This document shows positions 16,450 to 24,944 of a DNA stretch of 64,000 bases, piece by piece. Both the position numbers and the translations under genes were made by a program. Source of the stretch: an uncultured Desulfosarcina sp. Its GTDB lineage: Bacteria; Desulfobacterota; Desulfobacteria; Desulfobacterales; Desulfosarcinaceae. The notes beneath the pieces are model-generated. The model had not been told where the DNA came from. It saw only the letters and a program-made list of their open reading frames with translations, and did no database searches. Each line of letters begins with the position of its first letter. Within the stretch, counting starts at the first letter, position 1. The stretch is from contig NZ_OY764190.1 of the NCBI RefSeq assembly GCF_963668215.1, positions 3,844,001 to 3,908,000 of the forward strand, in the 5' to 3' direction.

Positions 16450-17238
16450 TTACGCTTGATCATTTTTTCTTTCAATAAAGTGGTGCATCCATAAAAATGG
16501 GTCCTCATACCATCCGTGGTCGCTGGCCAGGTCGATTAACACCGGCTTAAGGGCGCCATCGACGATATACTCCCCGCTTTCCACAAAACGCATTTCGGTC
16601 CAGTTTTCCCAGTCAGCGACGGTGCCGATGACGGTCATGGCCCTGGGCGCCGTCTTGATGACCGTTGCCCCCGCATTCCAGTGGTATCGTATGGTCGGGT
16701 CAAAAGGGCTTCCATCCGCTCGCTTGCGGGCAATGTACGCTTTCATCGATACCAGCGGGTAACGGGTTTTGGACGACGGTCTTACGGGAACAATCATCGA
16801 GGCAAAACCCTGCGCATTGGCCAATTGCTTCACCGCCGTCAGCATAAGCGTGCTCAATCCATTGCCTTGACAATCTGCCGATACGAACACACCCAAAACG
16901 GCGAGCGTGTTGGCCGGCTTGCCTGCTTCCTGGCGTCTTATGGCAGACAAAAGGGTGTCTTCGATGGAGTCGGGCAGCCCGTCGGCGCTCTGGTTCCAAG
17001 CCAGGGGAACGGTGTGTCCCACCGCCACCGGATGCTTATCCGCAACCAGAAGCATCTGATATCCGGGAAAGTGCTCGGCCAGCAGTTTCCAGCGACAGTC
17101 ACTGGCGTGGTTCAGGAATGCAGGCCACATTTGCGATCGGAGCGCATCAAGGTTGTCTTTCAAGCAAGGGGAACGCTCGATAGTGGTTACTTCAGCATTC
17201 AGCCGCTGGCTCTTTTCGGGTACCGTTTGATCCGACAT
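16450..17238 (-). CDS. GNAT-family N-acetyltransferase
   Basis: 262 residues. The acetyl-CoA pyrophosphate loop QGNGLSTLML (R/Q-x2-G-x-G/A) is preceded by the TLAVLGVFVSADC strand. The long C-terminal part (ARKRADGSPFDPTIRYHWNAGA) is beyond the minimal fold and probably sets substrate choice. The GAGATAACGACC leader and ATG 17238 give a plausible start. It sits between the 92-residue protein and DUF169 in one direction with short gaps, so it is probably in the same operon. The acceptor is unknown. Confidence 0.75.
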   Translation of the reverse strand: MSDQTVPEKSQRLNAEVTTIERSPCLKDNLDALRSQMWPAFLNHASDCRWKLLAEHFPGYQMLLVADKHPVAVGHTVPLAWNQSADGLPDSIEDTLLSAIRRQEAGKPANTLAVLGVFVSADCQGNGLSTLMLTAVKQLANAQGFASMIVPVRPSSKTRYPLVSMKAYIARKRADGSPFDPTIRYHWNAGATVIKTAPRAMTVIGTVADWENWTEMRFVESGEYIVDGALKPVLIDLASDHGWYEDPFLWMHHFIERKNDQA

Positions 17239-17254
17239 GGTCGTTATCTCCTTT

Positions 17255-17533
17255 TCATTTCATCTCGATCCATACCGAATGGTTAACGAGTCCGAACGCT
17301 TTCAAGGCGGCGGCAAGGCGCAATCCAAGCGGGCTCCCCTCGCCCAGAACGGTTTCCCCGGCATGCGATAGAATAATGCAAAAATCGGTATCGATTTTCT
17401 CGCGATGGTAAATACGGATGTCTTCGGATGCGTCATCTTCATGCACATCGCCCATCAGTTCCTGCAGCGATGACTTTAATGCCGCCGTGTTGCTTCCGGT
17501 CGATCGCACCATAATCACTTCAGACCATTTCAT
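17255..17533 (-). CDS. 92-residue protein of unknown function
   Basis: MKWSEVIMVRSTGSN start, then an acidic segment (HEDDASEDIRIYHR) and a C-terminal amphipathic stretch (GSPLGLRLAAALKAFG). No signal peptide, TM segment or known motif was recognised. The ATG overlaps the stop of the upstream gene as ATGA, which implies translational coupling. It is followed 16 bp later by the GNAT gene. Conserved spacing with neighbours is the main reason to accept it as real. Confidence 0.6.
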   Translation of the reverse strand: MKWSEVIMVRSTGSNTAALKSSLQELMGDVHEDDASEDIRIYHREKIDTDFCIILSHAGETVLGEGSPLGLRLAAALKAFGLVNHSVWIEMK

Positions 17534-17739
17534 ATGCTTTCACTCTTGTCCATCGCCGGCCGTTGGAAAACCATGGGCCTTTTTCTCTGCATAAGAAACG
17601 AACACAACCCAAGGATCGTCTTCTTTGTCCCGCCGGTCATGTGTGGGCGATCCGATTGTGAAAGCCGTGACTTCCTGACCTCAGCCAAAATCTGTTCATG
17701 CCGCTGCCGGGTCAGGCTTCTTATAAAATACTCGTTCAT
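17530..17739 (-). CDS. 69-residue basic protein, first gene of the sigma-54 operon
   Basis: MNEYFIRSLTRQRHEQILAE start, rich in Arg and Lys, no recognised family. An AAAAGGGA ribosome site precedes the ATG. It overlaps the next gene by 4 bp (ATGA). About 47 bp separate its start from the predicted transcription start of the sigma-54 promoter. It is short and could be a leader peptide or a spurious ORF, but the coupled overlap supports it. Confidence 0.5.
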   Translation of the reverse strand: MNEYFIRSLTRQRHEQILAEVRKSRLSQSDRPHMTGGTKKTILGLCSFLMQRKRPMVFQRPAMDKSESI

Positions 17740-17797
17740 TCCCTTTTGCCTTCAGTTGTTGTCTTCGCTCGATCTCTTTCTTCTATGCTGATCAACT

Positions 17798-17815
17798 GAG
17801 CAAGGACCGGGCCAA
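17798..17815 (-). promoter_or_regulatory. Sigma-54 (-24/-12) promoter
   Basis: On the minus strand TTGGCCCGGTCCTTGCTC matches TGGCAC-N5-TTGC with GG and GC exactly 10 nt apart. It points to the operon starting at 17739. A sigma-54 activator gene is divergent and adjacent. Confidence 0.7.
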
Positions 17816-17840
17816 CGTCAAAAACACTGAAATAACGGAA

Positions 17841-17902
17841 TGTTAAATGTATTGCTCCGAAATTTTGTGGTATTTAACAATAATGGTTGTGGCATTTAAC
17901 AA
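17841..17902. promoter_or_regulatory. Activator binding sites for the sigma-54 regulator
   Basis: Two near-identical 16-bp boxes, TTGTGGTATTTAACAA (17865-17880) and TTGTGGCATTTAACAA (17887-17902), start 22 bp apart, about two helical turns. Each is a TTGT-N8-ACAA dyad. A half-site TGTTAAATG lies inverted at 17841-17849. They sit about 55-115 bp upstream of the predicted start of the leftward operon, the usual range for enhancer-binding proteins. Confidence 0.6.
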
Positions 17903-17966
17903 AACGGGATAAGCTTTTGTGAATAACCACAAATAAGGCTTTTCATTTCACCAATGGAGGCCCGCA

Positions 17967-19514
17967 ATGATAGACGAGAACGAATTTTTCCGGAATATCA
18001 CCCTGAAGATATGCGGCAACCTCGAAATCGAGGAGGGGCTCCACGCCTGCATCCAGTACCTTTCCCGGCATATGCCTGCCGACGTTATCTATTTGGATAA
18101 GTACGAGAGGGATCTTGGCGCCATACGATATATCGCCCGTGCGAATCTTAAAAAGGGTGAACGGATGAACATGATAGTCCCGGTGTCATCAGAAGCAATG
18201 GCCAGGGCCGCAGCGGATTTAAATAATATCCTGATAATCCATGGACCTGTCTTCATTATTAATGATTCCGAAGCAGCCCCGATCGCCCGGGATCTGGTCA
18301 GAGAACTAGGTCATCCCCCTTCCTCGATAATAGGCATTATGCTGAATGTAGGAGGACAGCACGTTGGCGTTGTTCTCTTAGCCGCAGAGGGCGCCAACCG
18401 TTTCAACAAACAGCATGCAATACTATTTGGCACTTTAAAGGAACCGTTTTTTGTGGCCATGTCCAACACCCTCAAGCACCGTGAAGTGCTGAAACTCAAA
18501 AATTTGCTGGCCGACGACAACCGGTACCTGCAAGGCGAACTGCGGCGCATGTCGGGCGATGAGATCATCGGAGCCAATTTCGGACTCAAGCAGGTTATGG
18601 AAAAAGTGCAGCAAGTCGCGGCTCTGAACAGCCCGGTACTGCTTTTGGGGGAAACGGGTACCGGCAAGGATGTGATTGCCAACACCATTCATTACTCATC
18701 GGCACGCAGCGACGGGCCTTTTGTAAGCGTCAACTGTGGGGCCATTCCCGATTCACTGATCGACAGCGAACTCTTCGGGCACGAAAAAGGGGCTTTCACC
18801 GGAGCACTTTCTCAAAAACGGGGGCGTTTTGAACGTGCCGACAAGGGGACCATATTTCTGGATGAGATCGGCGAACTGCCGCCTGCTGCTCAGGTGAGAC
18901 TGTTGCGCGTTCTGCAAAGCAGGGAGATCGAACGTGTGGGCGGAGTAAAGACAATTCCTCTGGATATACGGATTATTGCCGCTACTAACAGAAACCTGGA
19001 AGAAATGGTGAAAAACAAACGCTTCCGAGAGGATCTGTGGTTTCGTCTGAATGTGTTCCCCGTATCGATTCCTCCGCTGCGCCGGCGAACCAGCGATATA
19101 CCCGCTCTGGTCCGGCACTTTATCAAGCGGAAGGCAAAAGAGCTTAAATTGGGAGAAATTCCTGACCTGGCACCCGGCGCGATAGAGGTGCTGATGTCAT
19201 ACGAATGGCCGGGCAATGTTCGAGAGCTGGAAAACCTGATCGAACGTTCGTTGATCCTGCATCGCGGCAAACCGCTTCGATTTGACGATTTAGTTGCCTC
19301 GCCCGCAGAGCGGATCTACGCGAATACCGGTATTACCGAAGACGAAGCGCTGGGACTCGATGCAATAGTCAAAAAACACATCGCGCGGGCTCTTGAAAAA
19401 GCGAATGGCAAAATCCATGGACCGGGAGGCGCAGGGGAGCTTTTGGGCGTGAATCCGAATACACTCCGCTATAAGATGAAAAAGCTGGGGATTCCTTTTA
19501 AAAAAGAAAAATAG
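17967..19514 (+). CDS. Sigma-54-dependent Fis-family activator with GAF sensor
   Basis: 515 residues. Residues 1 to about 165 form a GAF-like sensor domain. The AAA+ domain (about 190-425) has Walker A GETGTGKD, the sigma-54 contact loop GAFTGA in HEKGAFTGAL, Walker B IFLDEIGEL and the arginine finger region FREDLWFRLNVFPV. The C-terminus is a Fis-type HTH (AGELLGVNPNTLRYKMKKLGI). It drives open-complex formation by RNA polymerase-sigma-54. Start ATG has a TGGAGGC site. The divergent operon with its -24/-12 promoter is its most likely target. Confidence 0.9.
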   Translation: MIDENEFFRNITLKICGNLEIEEGLHACIQYLSRHMPADVIYLDKYERDLGAIRYIARANLKKGERMNMIVPVSSEAMARAAADLNNILIIHGPVFIINDSEAAPIARDLVRELGHPPSSIIGIMLNVGGQHVGVVLLAAEGANRFNKQHAILFGTLKEPFFVAMSNTLKHREVLKLKNLLADDNRYLQGELRRMSGDEIIGANFGLKQVMEKVQQVAALNSPVLLLGETGTGKDVIANTIHYSSARSDGPFVSVNCGAIPDSLIDSELFGHEKGAFTGALSQKRGRFERADKGTIFLDEIGELPPAAQVRLLRVLQSREIERVGGVKTIPLDIRIIAATNRNLEEMVKNKRFREDLWFRLNVFPVSIPPLRRRTSDIPALVRHFIKRKAKELKLGEIPDLAPGAIEVLMSYEWPGNVRELENLIERSLILHRGKPLRFDDLVASPAERIYANTGITEDEALGLDAIVKKHIARALEKANGKIHGPGGAGELLGVNPNTLRYKMKKLGIPFKKEK

Positions 19515-19531
19515 CGATCTTTATTTTTCTC

Positions 19532-19560
19532 TTGACACATTAGTTAAGCTTCTTTACCAT
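19532..19560 (+). promoter_or_regulatory. marR promoter with operator
   Basis: TTGACA (19532-19537), 17-bp spacer, TACCAT (19555-19560). A near-palindrome GTTAAGCTTCTTTAC (19543-19557) fills the spacer. The same motif, perfect, occurs in the next promoter, so the MarR protein probably represses itself. Confidence 0.6.
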
Positions 19561-19567
19561 ACTGGCT

Positions 19568-20044
19568 ATGGATAACAAAGAAGACCTGATCAAGCACGCC
19601 ATTCAAGGCCTTTTACGCATCGCGCACTTATATGCCCGTATCGAGGCGATGCCGATTCCCGTGGATAACGACAATACGGTCTCCACCCGGGAGGCGCACA
19701 CCATTCAGGCCATCGGTGATGAGGAAACAAATAACGTCACCCAGGTGGCCAACCATTTTGGAATTACCAAGAGTGCGGCCTCCCAACTGGTTGCAAAATT
19801 GGAAAAAAGAGGATTTTTGCATAAGCGGCCGGCCGCCCACAGCAATAAAGAATTTCAGCTTTCCTTAACAGAACTGGGATGGTGCGCCTTTCGGGCTCAC
19901 GAGCACTTCCACGGCAATGATTTTATCGAACTGGTAAATAGCCTGAGCGCGTTTCCCATTTCGCAAATTGCGACGCTTTCGGTATTGATGGAAACATTGG
20001 GTGGGGTGATGGAAAAACGGCTTTCGCAACATTCCAAACCTTAA
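19568..20044 (+). CDS. MarR-family transcriptional regulator
   Basis: 158 residues, with the winged-helix core THIQAIGDEETNNVTQVANHFGITKSAASQLVAKLEKRGFL split over recognition helix and wing. MarR dimers bind palindromes and are released by small, often phenolic or lipophilic, ligands. The gene stands directly upstream of an RND export operon, and both promoters carry GTTAAG-N3-CTTAAC, so it is a likely local repressor. The inducer is unknown. Confidence 0.88.
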   Translation: MDNKEDLIKHAIQGLLRIAHLYARIEAMPIPVDNDNTVSTREAHTIQAIGDEETNNVTQVANHFGITKSAASQLVAKLEKRGFLHKRPAAHSNKEFQLSLTELGWCAFRAHEHFHGNDFIELVNSLSAFPISQIATLSVLMETLGGVMEKRLSQHSKP

Positions 20045-20050
20045 TTTTTT

Positions 20051-20082
20051 TTGGACATTTTGTTAAGTTTCTTAACTATAAT
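20051..20082 (+). promoter_or_regulatory. RND operon promoter with MarR operator
   Basis: A perfect -10 TATAAT (20077-20082) is preceded by the perfect palindrome GTTAAGTTTCTTAAC (20062-20076), which abuts it. TTGGAC at 20051-20056 may be the -35, although its 20-bp spacing is long. Binding at the palindrome would block polymerase. Confidence 0.6.
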
Positions 20083-20098
20083 ATCGCAAGGAGTACGG

Positions 20099-22792
20099 AT
20101 GAAAACACTAAAAACCGCTTTAATCGATTTCTCTATCAACCACTATCGACTGGCGACCCTTGTAATGGTGCTGTTCACCATCGCCATGAGTCTGTTTTTC
20201 CCATTGATTCAGGTCGATACGGACCCCGAGAACATGCTCCCCAAAGATGATCCGCAACGTGTCTTTCACAATTTGTCCAAAAAAGAGTTCATGCTCAGTG
20301 AAACCGTCGTGGTGGGTATCGTAAACGAGTCCGACCCAGACGGGGTGTTCAATCCGGAAACCTTGGGGCATGTCTACGAATTAACCCAATTCGCCAAAAC
20401 CCTGCGCTGGCCTGATGAAAGCGATCCCGGCAAGCGTTCCGGTGTTATCGAAGTGGATATGCTCGGGCCGTCATTGGTGGACCATATGAGCCAGGGCGGG
20501 CCCGGCGAAATCAAATTCGAATGGCTCATGCCCCGGCCGCCGGAAACCCTGGAGGCGGCGCGCGCCATTCGCGACAAGGCCTTTTCCAATCCTCTACTCA
20601 AAGGGCGCTTGTTTTCGGAGGACGGTAAGGTGCTCTGCATTTACCTGCCGCTGACCGACAAACATTTGAGCTATCGTATCAATGAAGAACTGAACAAGAA
20701 AATAGATTCGCTGGGTGGGAAGGAGGCCTATCATATTGCCGGGGTGCCGGTGGCGGAAGTTGCCATCGGCGTGGAAATGTTCTCCCAGATGGGTATCGGC
20801 ACACCTTTGGCTATGGCGGTCATCTTTTCCTTGATGGTGCTGTTTTTCCGGAAGTGGCGGCTGGTCATTCTCCCCATGATCATCGCCATGTTCTCGGTCA
20901 TGTCAACGATGGGGCTGATGATCGGCCTCGGGTTCCAGGTTCATATCCTAAGCTCGATGATTCCGATATTCCTGATGTGCATCGGCACGGTCAGCTCCAT
21001 TCATATTCTGTCGGAATTCTTCGATGTCTATACCGATGAAAAAGGGCGCAATGAAACCATCCGAACGGTGATGAATACCCTGTATGTGCCGATCCTTTAC
21101 ACCTCGTTGACCACGGCCGCCGGGTTCGCTTCCCTGATTTTTACTCCCATTCCACCGGCCCAGATTTTCGGCGCTTTTCTCAGCGCCGGGGTCATGATTG
21201 CCTGGCTATACACGGTCATTTTCGTGCCGGCGTATGTCATGATGATCCCCAAACATAAATTGAAAGACTTCGGCATGTCCGCCGTGCAAAGAGATAAGGA
21301 TAGCTTGCTGACCAAAGTCCTGCAGGCTGCCGGCCGGATTACGTTCAATCATCCCAAGGGGCTATTGATCTTGGTCGCCATCCTGGTGGGGGTAGTCATT
21401 TGGGGGACGATGCAGATCAATGTCAATGACAACTATGCCAAGCGTTTCGTTGGCAGCCACCCCATTCGTCAGGCTGACATCGCCTTGAACCGTCATTTGG
21501 AAGGGACCTATACGGCTTACCTGGTATTGCAAGCGCCCAAAGAAGCGAACAGTTTCACGCCCGATACGGTCCAAGCGTTCTCCTCGGACCTGATGGCCTA
21601 TGCCAATAGCATTCAGACGCAATTCAATAGTGCGCCCAGCCTTGCCGGAGGGATTGTTCGGCATGCATCCAAGCTTTCCGACCGCGTGCAATCCAGGGAA
21701 GCTTTCCTCGATGCCATGGTAAAAGAAGTTGACCGGCGCGCCCAGGCGGCATCCGATGAGGACTTTTACACCTACGATGAACTCCGTACACACATCGGCG
21801 TACAAAAAGAAAAAATGAAAATCTTCAAGCGCCCGGAAATGCTTGCCTACATGGCCGAATTGCAAACGTATTTGGAGGCAACCGGGCTGGTAGGGAAAAC
21901 CACCTCCGTCGTGGATGCGGTCCGCAAGGTCAATCAGGAGATGATTGACGGGAAACCGGAGAACTACCGAATCCCGGAAAAACTGCAGGGTATAGCTGAA
22001 TGCTACCTGCAATTCCAGCAGGGGCATCGCCCCAATGATCTGTGGCACATGGTGACTCCGGACTATATGCAGGCGAATATATGGGTTCAGTTGAAAAGCG
22101 GAGACAGCAGCGCCATGAAGTCCGCCGTAAATGCGGCCGATGCATATTTCCGGGAAAATCCACCACCGTTCCAGCTATCCCATCGCTGGGCCGGACTGCA
22201 TTTTATCAACCTGGTGCTGCAGGATAAGCTGATTCCTGCCATGCTGCATTCGTTCATGGGAAGTTTTGCCGTGGTTTTCGTCATGATGACTTTCCTGTTC
22301 CGTTCTCTGCGCTGGGGTTTGCTTTGCATGGTTCCGCTGACCATTACCATTTTGACGATTTACGGAATCATCGGCATCTCAGGCAAGGATTATGATTTGC
22401 CGGTTGCTGTTCTGGGTGTTCTTGCCTTGGGGATGGCGGTGGACTTTGCCATTCATTTTTTGCAGCGCAGCCGTGTTTATTATAGCGCCGCCGGATCATG
22501 GAAGGCAACCTACGGTAGCATGTTTGGCGAGCCTGCCCGGGCGATCAGCCGCAACGTGCTGGTCATCGCCATTGGTTTTCTACCCCTTTTGATCGGACCG
22601 ATTGTTCCCTACAAGACCATGGGCATCATGCTGTTTGCCATCATGACGCTTTCCGGGATCATCACCCTGCTTGTTCTCCCGTCAACGCTAACGACCTTTG
22701 AAAATTGGTTTTTTAAAAAACCGGAAACGAAGACAACCCAACAGGCATTGGAAGCGACCGGAACTGCCGCACTCGATACGTCTCATCGATGA
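20099..22792 (+). CDS. MMPL/HAE3-type RND exporter
   Basis: 897 residues from ATG 20099, which follows AAGGAG; the longer frame from 20051 would include the promoter. Inner-membrane protein with two repeats, each one TM plus a large periplasmic loop plus five TMs (for example FSLMVLFFRKWRLVILPMII and FVMMTFLFRSLRWGLLCMV). The second half has the GMAVDFAIHFLQR segment with the acidic residue of the proton relay. HAE3 members export lipids or hydrophobic compounds. The LolA-like and barrel proteins that follow complete a route across the envelope. Confidence 0.9.
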   Translation: MKTLKTALIDFSINHYRLATLVMVLFTIAMSLFFPLIQVDTDPENMLPKDDPQRVFHNLSKKEFMLSETVVVGIVNESDPDGVFNPETLGHVYELTQFAKTLRWPDESDPGKRSGVIEVDMLGPSLVDHMSQGGPGEIKFEWLMPRPPETLEAARAIRDKAFSNPLLKGRLFSEDGKVLCIYLPLTDKHLSYRINEELNKKIDSLGGKEAYHIAGVPVAEVAIGVEMFSQMGIGTPLAMAVIFSLMVLFFRKWRLVILPMIIAMFSVMSTMGLMIGLGFQVHILSSMIPIFLMCIGTVSSIHILSEFFDVYTDEKGRNETIRTVMNTLYVPILYTSLTTAAGFASLIFTPIPPAQIFGAFLSAGVMIAWLYTVIFVPAYVMMIPKHKLKDFGMSAVQRDKDSLLTKVLQAAGRITFNHPKGLLILVAILVGVVIWGTMQINVNDNYAKRFVGSHPIRQADIALNRHLEGTYTAYLVLQAPKEANSFTPDTVQAFSSDLMAYANSIQTQFNSAPSLAGGIVRHASKLSDRVQSREAFLDAMVKEVDRRAQAASDEDFYTYDELRTHIGVQKEKMKIFKRPEMLAYMAELQTYLEATGLVGKTTSVVDAVRKVNQEMIDGKPENYRIPEKLQGIAECYLQFQQGHRPNDLWHMVTPDYMQANIWVQLKSGDSSAMKSAVNAADAYFRENPPPFQLSHRWAGLHFINLVLQDKLIPAMLHSFMGSFAVVFVMMTFLFRSLRWGLLCMVPLTITILTIYGIIGISGKDYDLPVAVLGVLALGMAVDFAIHFLQRSRVYYSAAGSWKATYGSMFGEPARAISRNVLVIAIGFLPLLIGPIVPYKTMGIMLFAIMTLSGIITLLVLPSTLTTFENWFFKKPETKTTQQALEATGTAALDTSHR

Positions 22793-22812
22793 GAAAAGAA
22801 AGGAGATATTTC

Positions 22813-23640
22813 ATGAAACAAGTTTTTTTCATTCCATTGGGAGGGCTGTTGTTGGTTGCCGGTGTGGTCTTAGGACAAACGGTAATGCCGACGGCCGACG
22901 AGATCATCCATAAAGCCAACCACATGGCCCTTTACCAAGGTGCGGACACCAAGGCAAATGTGGCCATGGTGATCACGGACAAACAGGGGCGGGTACGCAA
23001 AAGGGCATTCAGCAGTTTGCGTAAAAACGATGACAACCTGGATCGGAATCAGAAGTACTACACGTTTTTTCAGGCGCCTGCCGACGTACGCAAAATGACG
23101 TTCATGGTGCATAAGCATGCTGATCTCGAAAAGGACGACGACAGATGGCTCTATATGCCGAGTCTGGATCTGGTCAAACGGATTTCCGCAAGCGATAAAC
23201 GGACTAGTTTTGTGGGATCGGACTTTCTATACGAGGATATTTCCGGCCGCAGTCCGGAAGACGATTTCCATGAAATGGTCGAGATGACTGAAGATTATTA
23301 TGTAATTAAAAATACGCCGAAAAATCCCGATAGCGTGGAGTTTGCCCACTACACCGCCCGTATCGACAAAAAAACCTTTTTGCCGATGAAAATAGAATTC
23401 TTCAAGAAGGACGGCCGGGCCTACCGGGTGATCGAATCGTTGCAGGTGGACGCCATTCAAGCCGAGCAAAACGGCCAGCCCGTCACCTATCCGACTGTCA
23501 CCGTTTCCATCGCCAAAAACCTGGAAAGCGGCAGTACGACGAAAATGTTCGTCTCCAATGTCCGCTACAATGTCGGCATCCGCGACGATATTTTTTCCGA
23601 GCGTTACCTGCGAAGGCCGCCAAGGGATGTGATGCGATGA
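22813..23640 (+). CDS. LolA-like outer-membrane lipoprotein-sorting protein
   Basis: 275 residues. The ATG 22813 has an AAGGAGATA site; the frame from 22789 is longer but less likely. Signal peptide about 1-21. The mature protein has features of the LolA/LolB-like family linked to RND operons: KKYYTFFQAPADVR-like and DRWLYMPSLDLVKRISASDKR segments and a C-terminal RDDIFSERYLRRPPR. It probably binds a lipid or lipophilic substrate in the periplasm. Its stop overlaps the next start (ATGA). Confidence 0.85.
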   Translation: MKQVFFIPLGGLLLVAGVVLGQTVMPTADEIIHKANHMALYQGADTKANVAMVITDKQGRVRKRAFSSLRKNDDNLDRNQKYYTFFQAPADVRKMTFMVHKHADLEKDDDRWLYMPSLDLVKRISASDKRTSFVGSDFLYEDISGRSPEDDFHEMVEMTEDYYVIKNTPKNPDSVEFAHYTARIDKKTFLPMKIEFFKKDGRAYRVIESLQVDAIQAEQNGQPVTYPTVTVSIAKNLESGSTTKMFVSNVRYNVGIRDDIFSERYLRRPPRDVMR

Positions 23641-24914
23641 TCCGAATCTTCAAAATAGGATGCCTGATACTGCTGTTGATAATGATGCAGACCCCGCCCC
23701 CTGCCCATGGGGCGGAGGAAAGTGCACTGCCGGATTCTTTTGGACCGCTGGAAGCGCATGGATTTTTAGAGGTGCGCGGCGGAACCCGGACCCGGAGCGA
23801 TCCCGAGGCCAAGGACATTTCGGTGATGGAGATCCGGCTTCAGGCGGATCTGTTTACCTACACGGATTGGGCGGAGTTTAAATTCAAGGGGGACGTATGG
23901 GCCGACGGCGTCACCGAGAAAGGGAACGGCGATGTCCGCGAGGCCTGGGTTTTCTCCCGCCCGTCCGATTTTTTGGATCTCAAGATCGGCCGCCAGGTCC
24001 TGACCTGGGGAACGGGGGATCTGGTTTTCCTCAATGACCTTTTTCCCAAGGATTGGCAGTCCTATTTCATCGGGAGGGACAGCGAGTACCTGAAGGCACC
24101 CTCGGATGCGGCAAAGATCAGCCTTTTCAGCGATCTTGCGAGCCTCGACCTGGTATACACCCCACAATTCGATCCCGACCGCTATATCACCGGCGAGTAT
24201 ATCTCTTACTGGGATGCAGCCGCGGCCGGCCATGCCGGACAGGACGACATCATCCATGCCGACAAGCCCGATCGCTGGTTTGAGGATGACGAGCTGGCGG
24301 TTCGGTTTTACTGGAATGTGCGCAATTATGAACTGGCGGCATATGGATATTGGGGATTCTGGAAACGTCCCAGCGGCCAAACCGTTTCCGGAACGGCCAT
24401 CTTCCCCGAGCTGAATGTTTATGGTGCCAGTATCCGGGGACAGGTGGCCGGAGGGATCGGCAACCTGGAACTGGCCTATTACGATTCGGTCGAGGATTCC
24501 GGCGGCAGCGACCCGCTGATCGACAACGCGGAAATGCGCTATGTAGTGGGCTATGCCCGGGACCTGGCCATGGAATTGAACGCAAGCCTTCAGTATTACG
24601 TGGAGCAACTGCTGGATTACGGGGCCTATGAGAACAGCTTGTCCGGCACCCCGACCCGCGACGAGTTCAGGCATGTCATTACCCTGCAGCTCACCCAATT
24701 GCTGATCAACCAGACCCTTGAGTTGTCGTTATCCGGCTATTACTCCCCCAGCGATAGAGATGCCTACTTACGTCCCAAAATCCGCTACGATTTAACCGAC
24801 AGCATCATCCTGGAAACCGGCGCTAACATTTTCATCGGGGAAGAGGACCATACCTTTTTCGGCCAGTTCGAAAACAATTCGAATGTCTATGCCGCCATCC
24901 GGTACAGTTTGTAA
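23637..24914 (+). CDS. Outer-membrane beta-barrel protein (DUF1302-like)
   Basis: 425 residues with signal peptide (about 1-25). The mature chain alternates hydrophobic and polar residues over many strands and ends in a terminal aromatic/hydrophobic strand (AAIRYSL), typical of barrels. The KIGRQVLTWGTGDLVFLNDLFPKD region is characteristic of the DUF1302-like porins found beside MMPL exporters and LolA-like proteins. It is the last gene of the three-gene operon and may accept or release the exported lipid. Confidence 0.75.
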   Translation: MIRIFKIGCLILLLIMMQTPPPAHGAEESALPDSFGPLEAHGFLEVRGGTRTRSDPEAKDISVMEIRLQADLFTYTDWAEFKFKGDVWADGVTEKGNGDVREAWVFSRPSDFLDLKIGRQVLTWGTGDLVFLNDLFPKDWQSYFIGRDSEYLKAPSDAAKISLFSDLASLDLVYTPQFDPDRYITGEYISYWDAAAAGHAGQDDIIHADKPDRWFEDDELAVRFYWNVRNYELAAYGYWGFWKRPSGQTVSGTAIFPELNVYGASIRGQVAGGIGNLELAYYDSVEDSGGSDPLIDNAEMRYVVGYARDLAMELNASLQYYVEQLLDYGAYENSLSGTPTRDEFRHVITLQLTQLLINQTLELSLSGYYSPSDRDAYLRPKIRYDLTDSIILETGANIFIGEEDHTFFGQFENNSNVYAAIRYSL

Positions 24915-24944
24915 AAAAATAAAGGAAAGGAAGGGAATCGGAAG

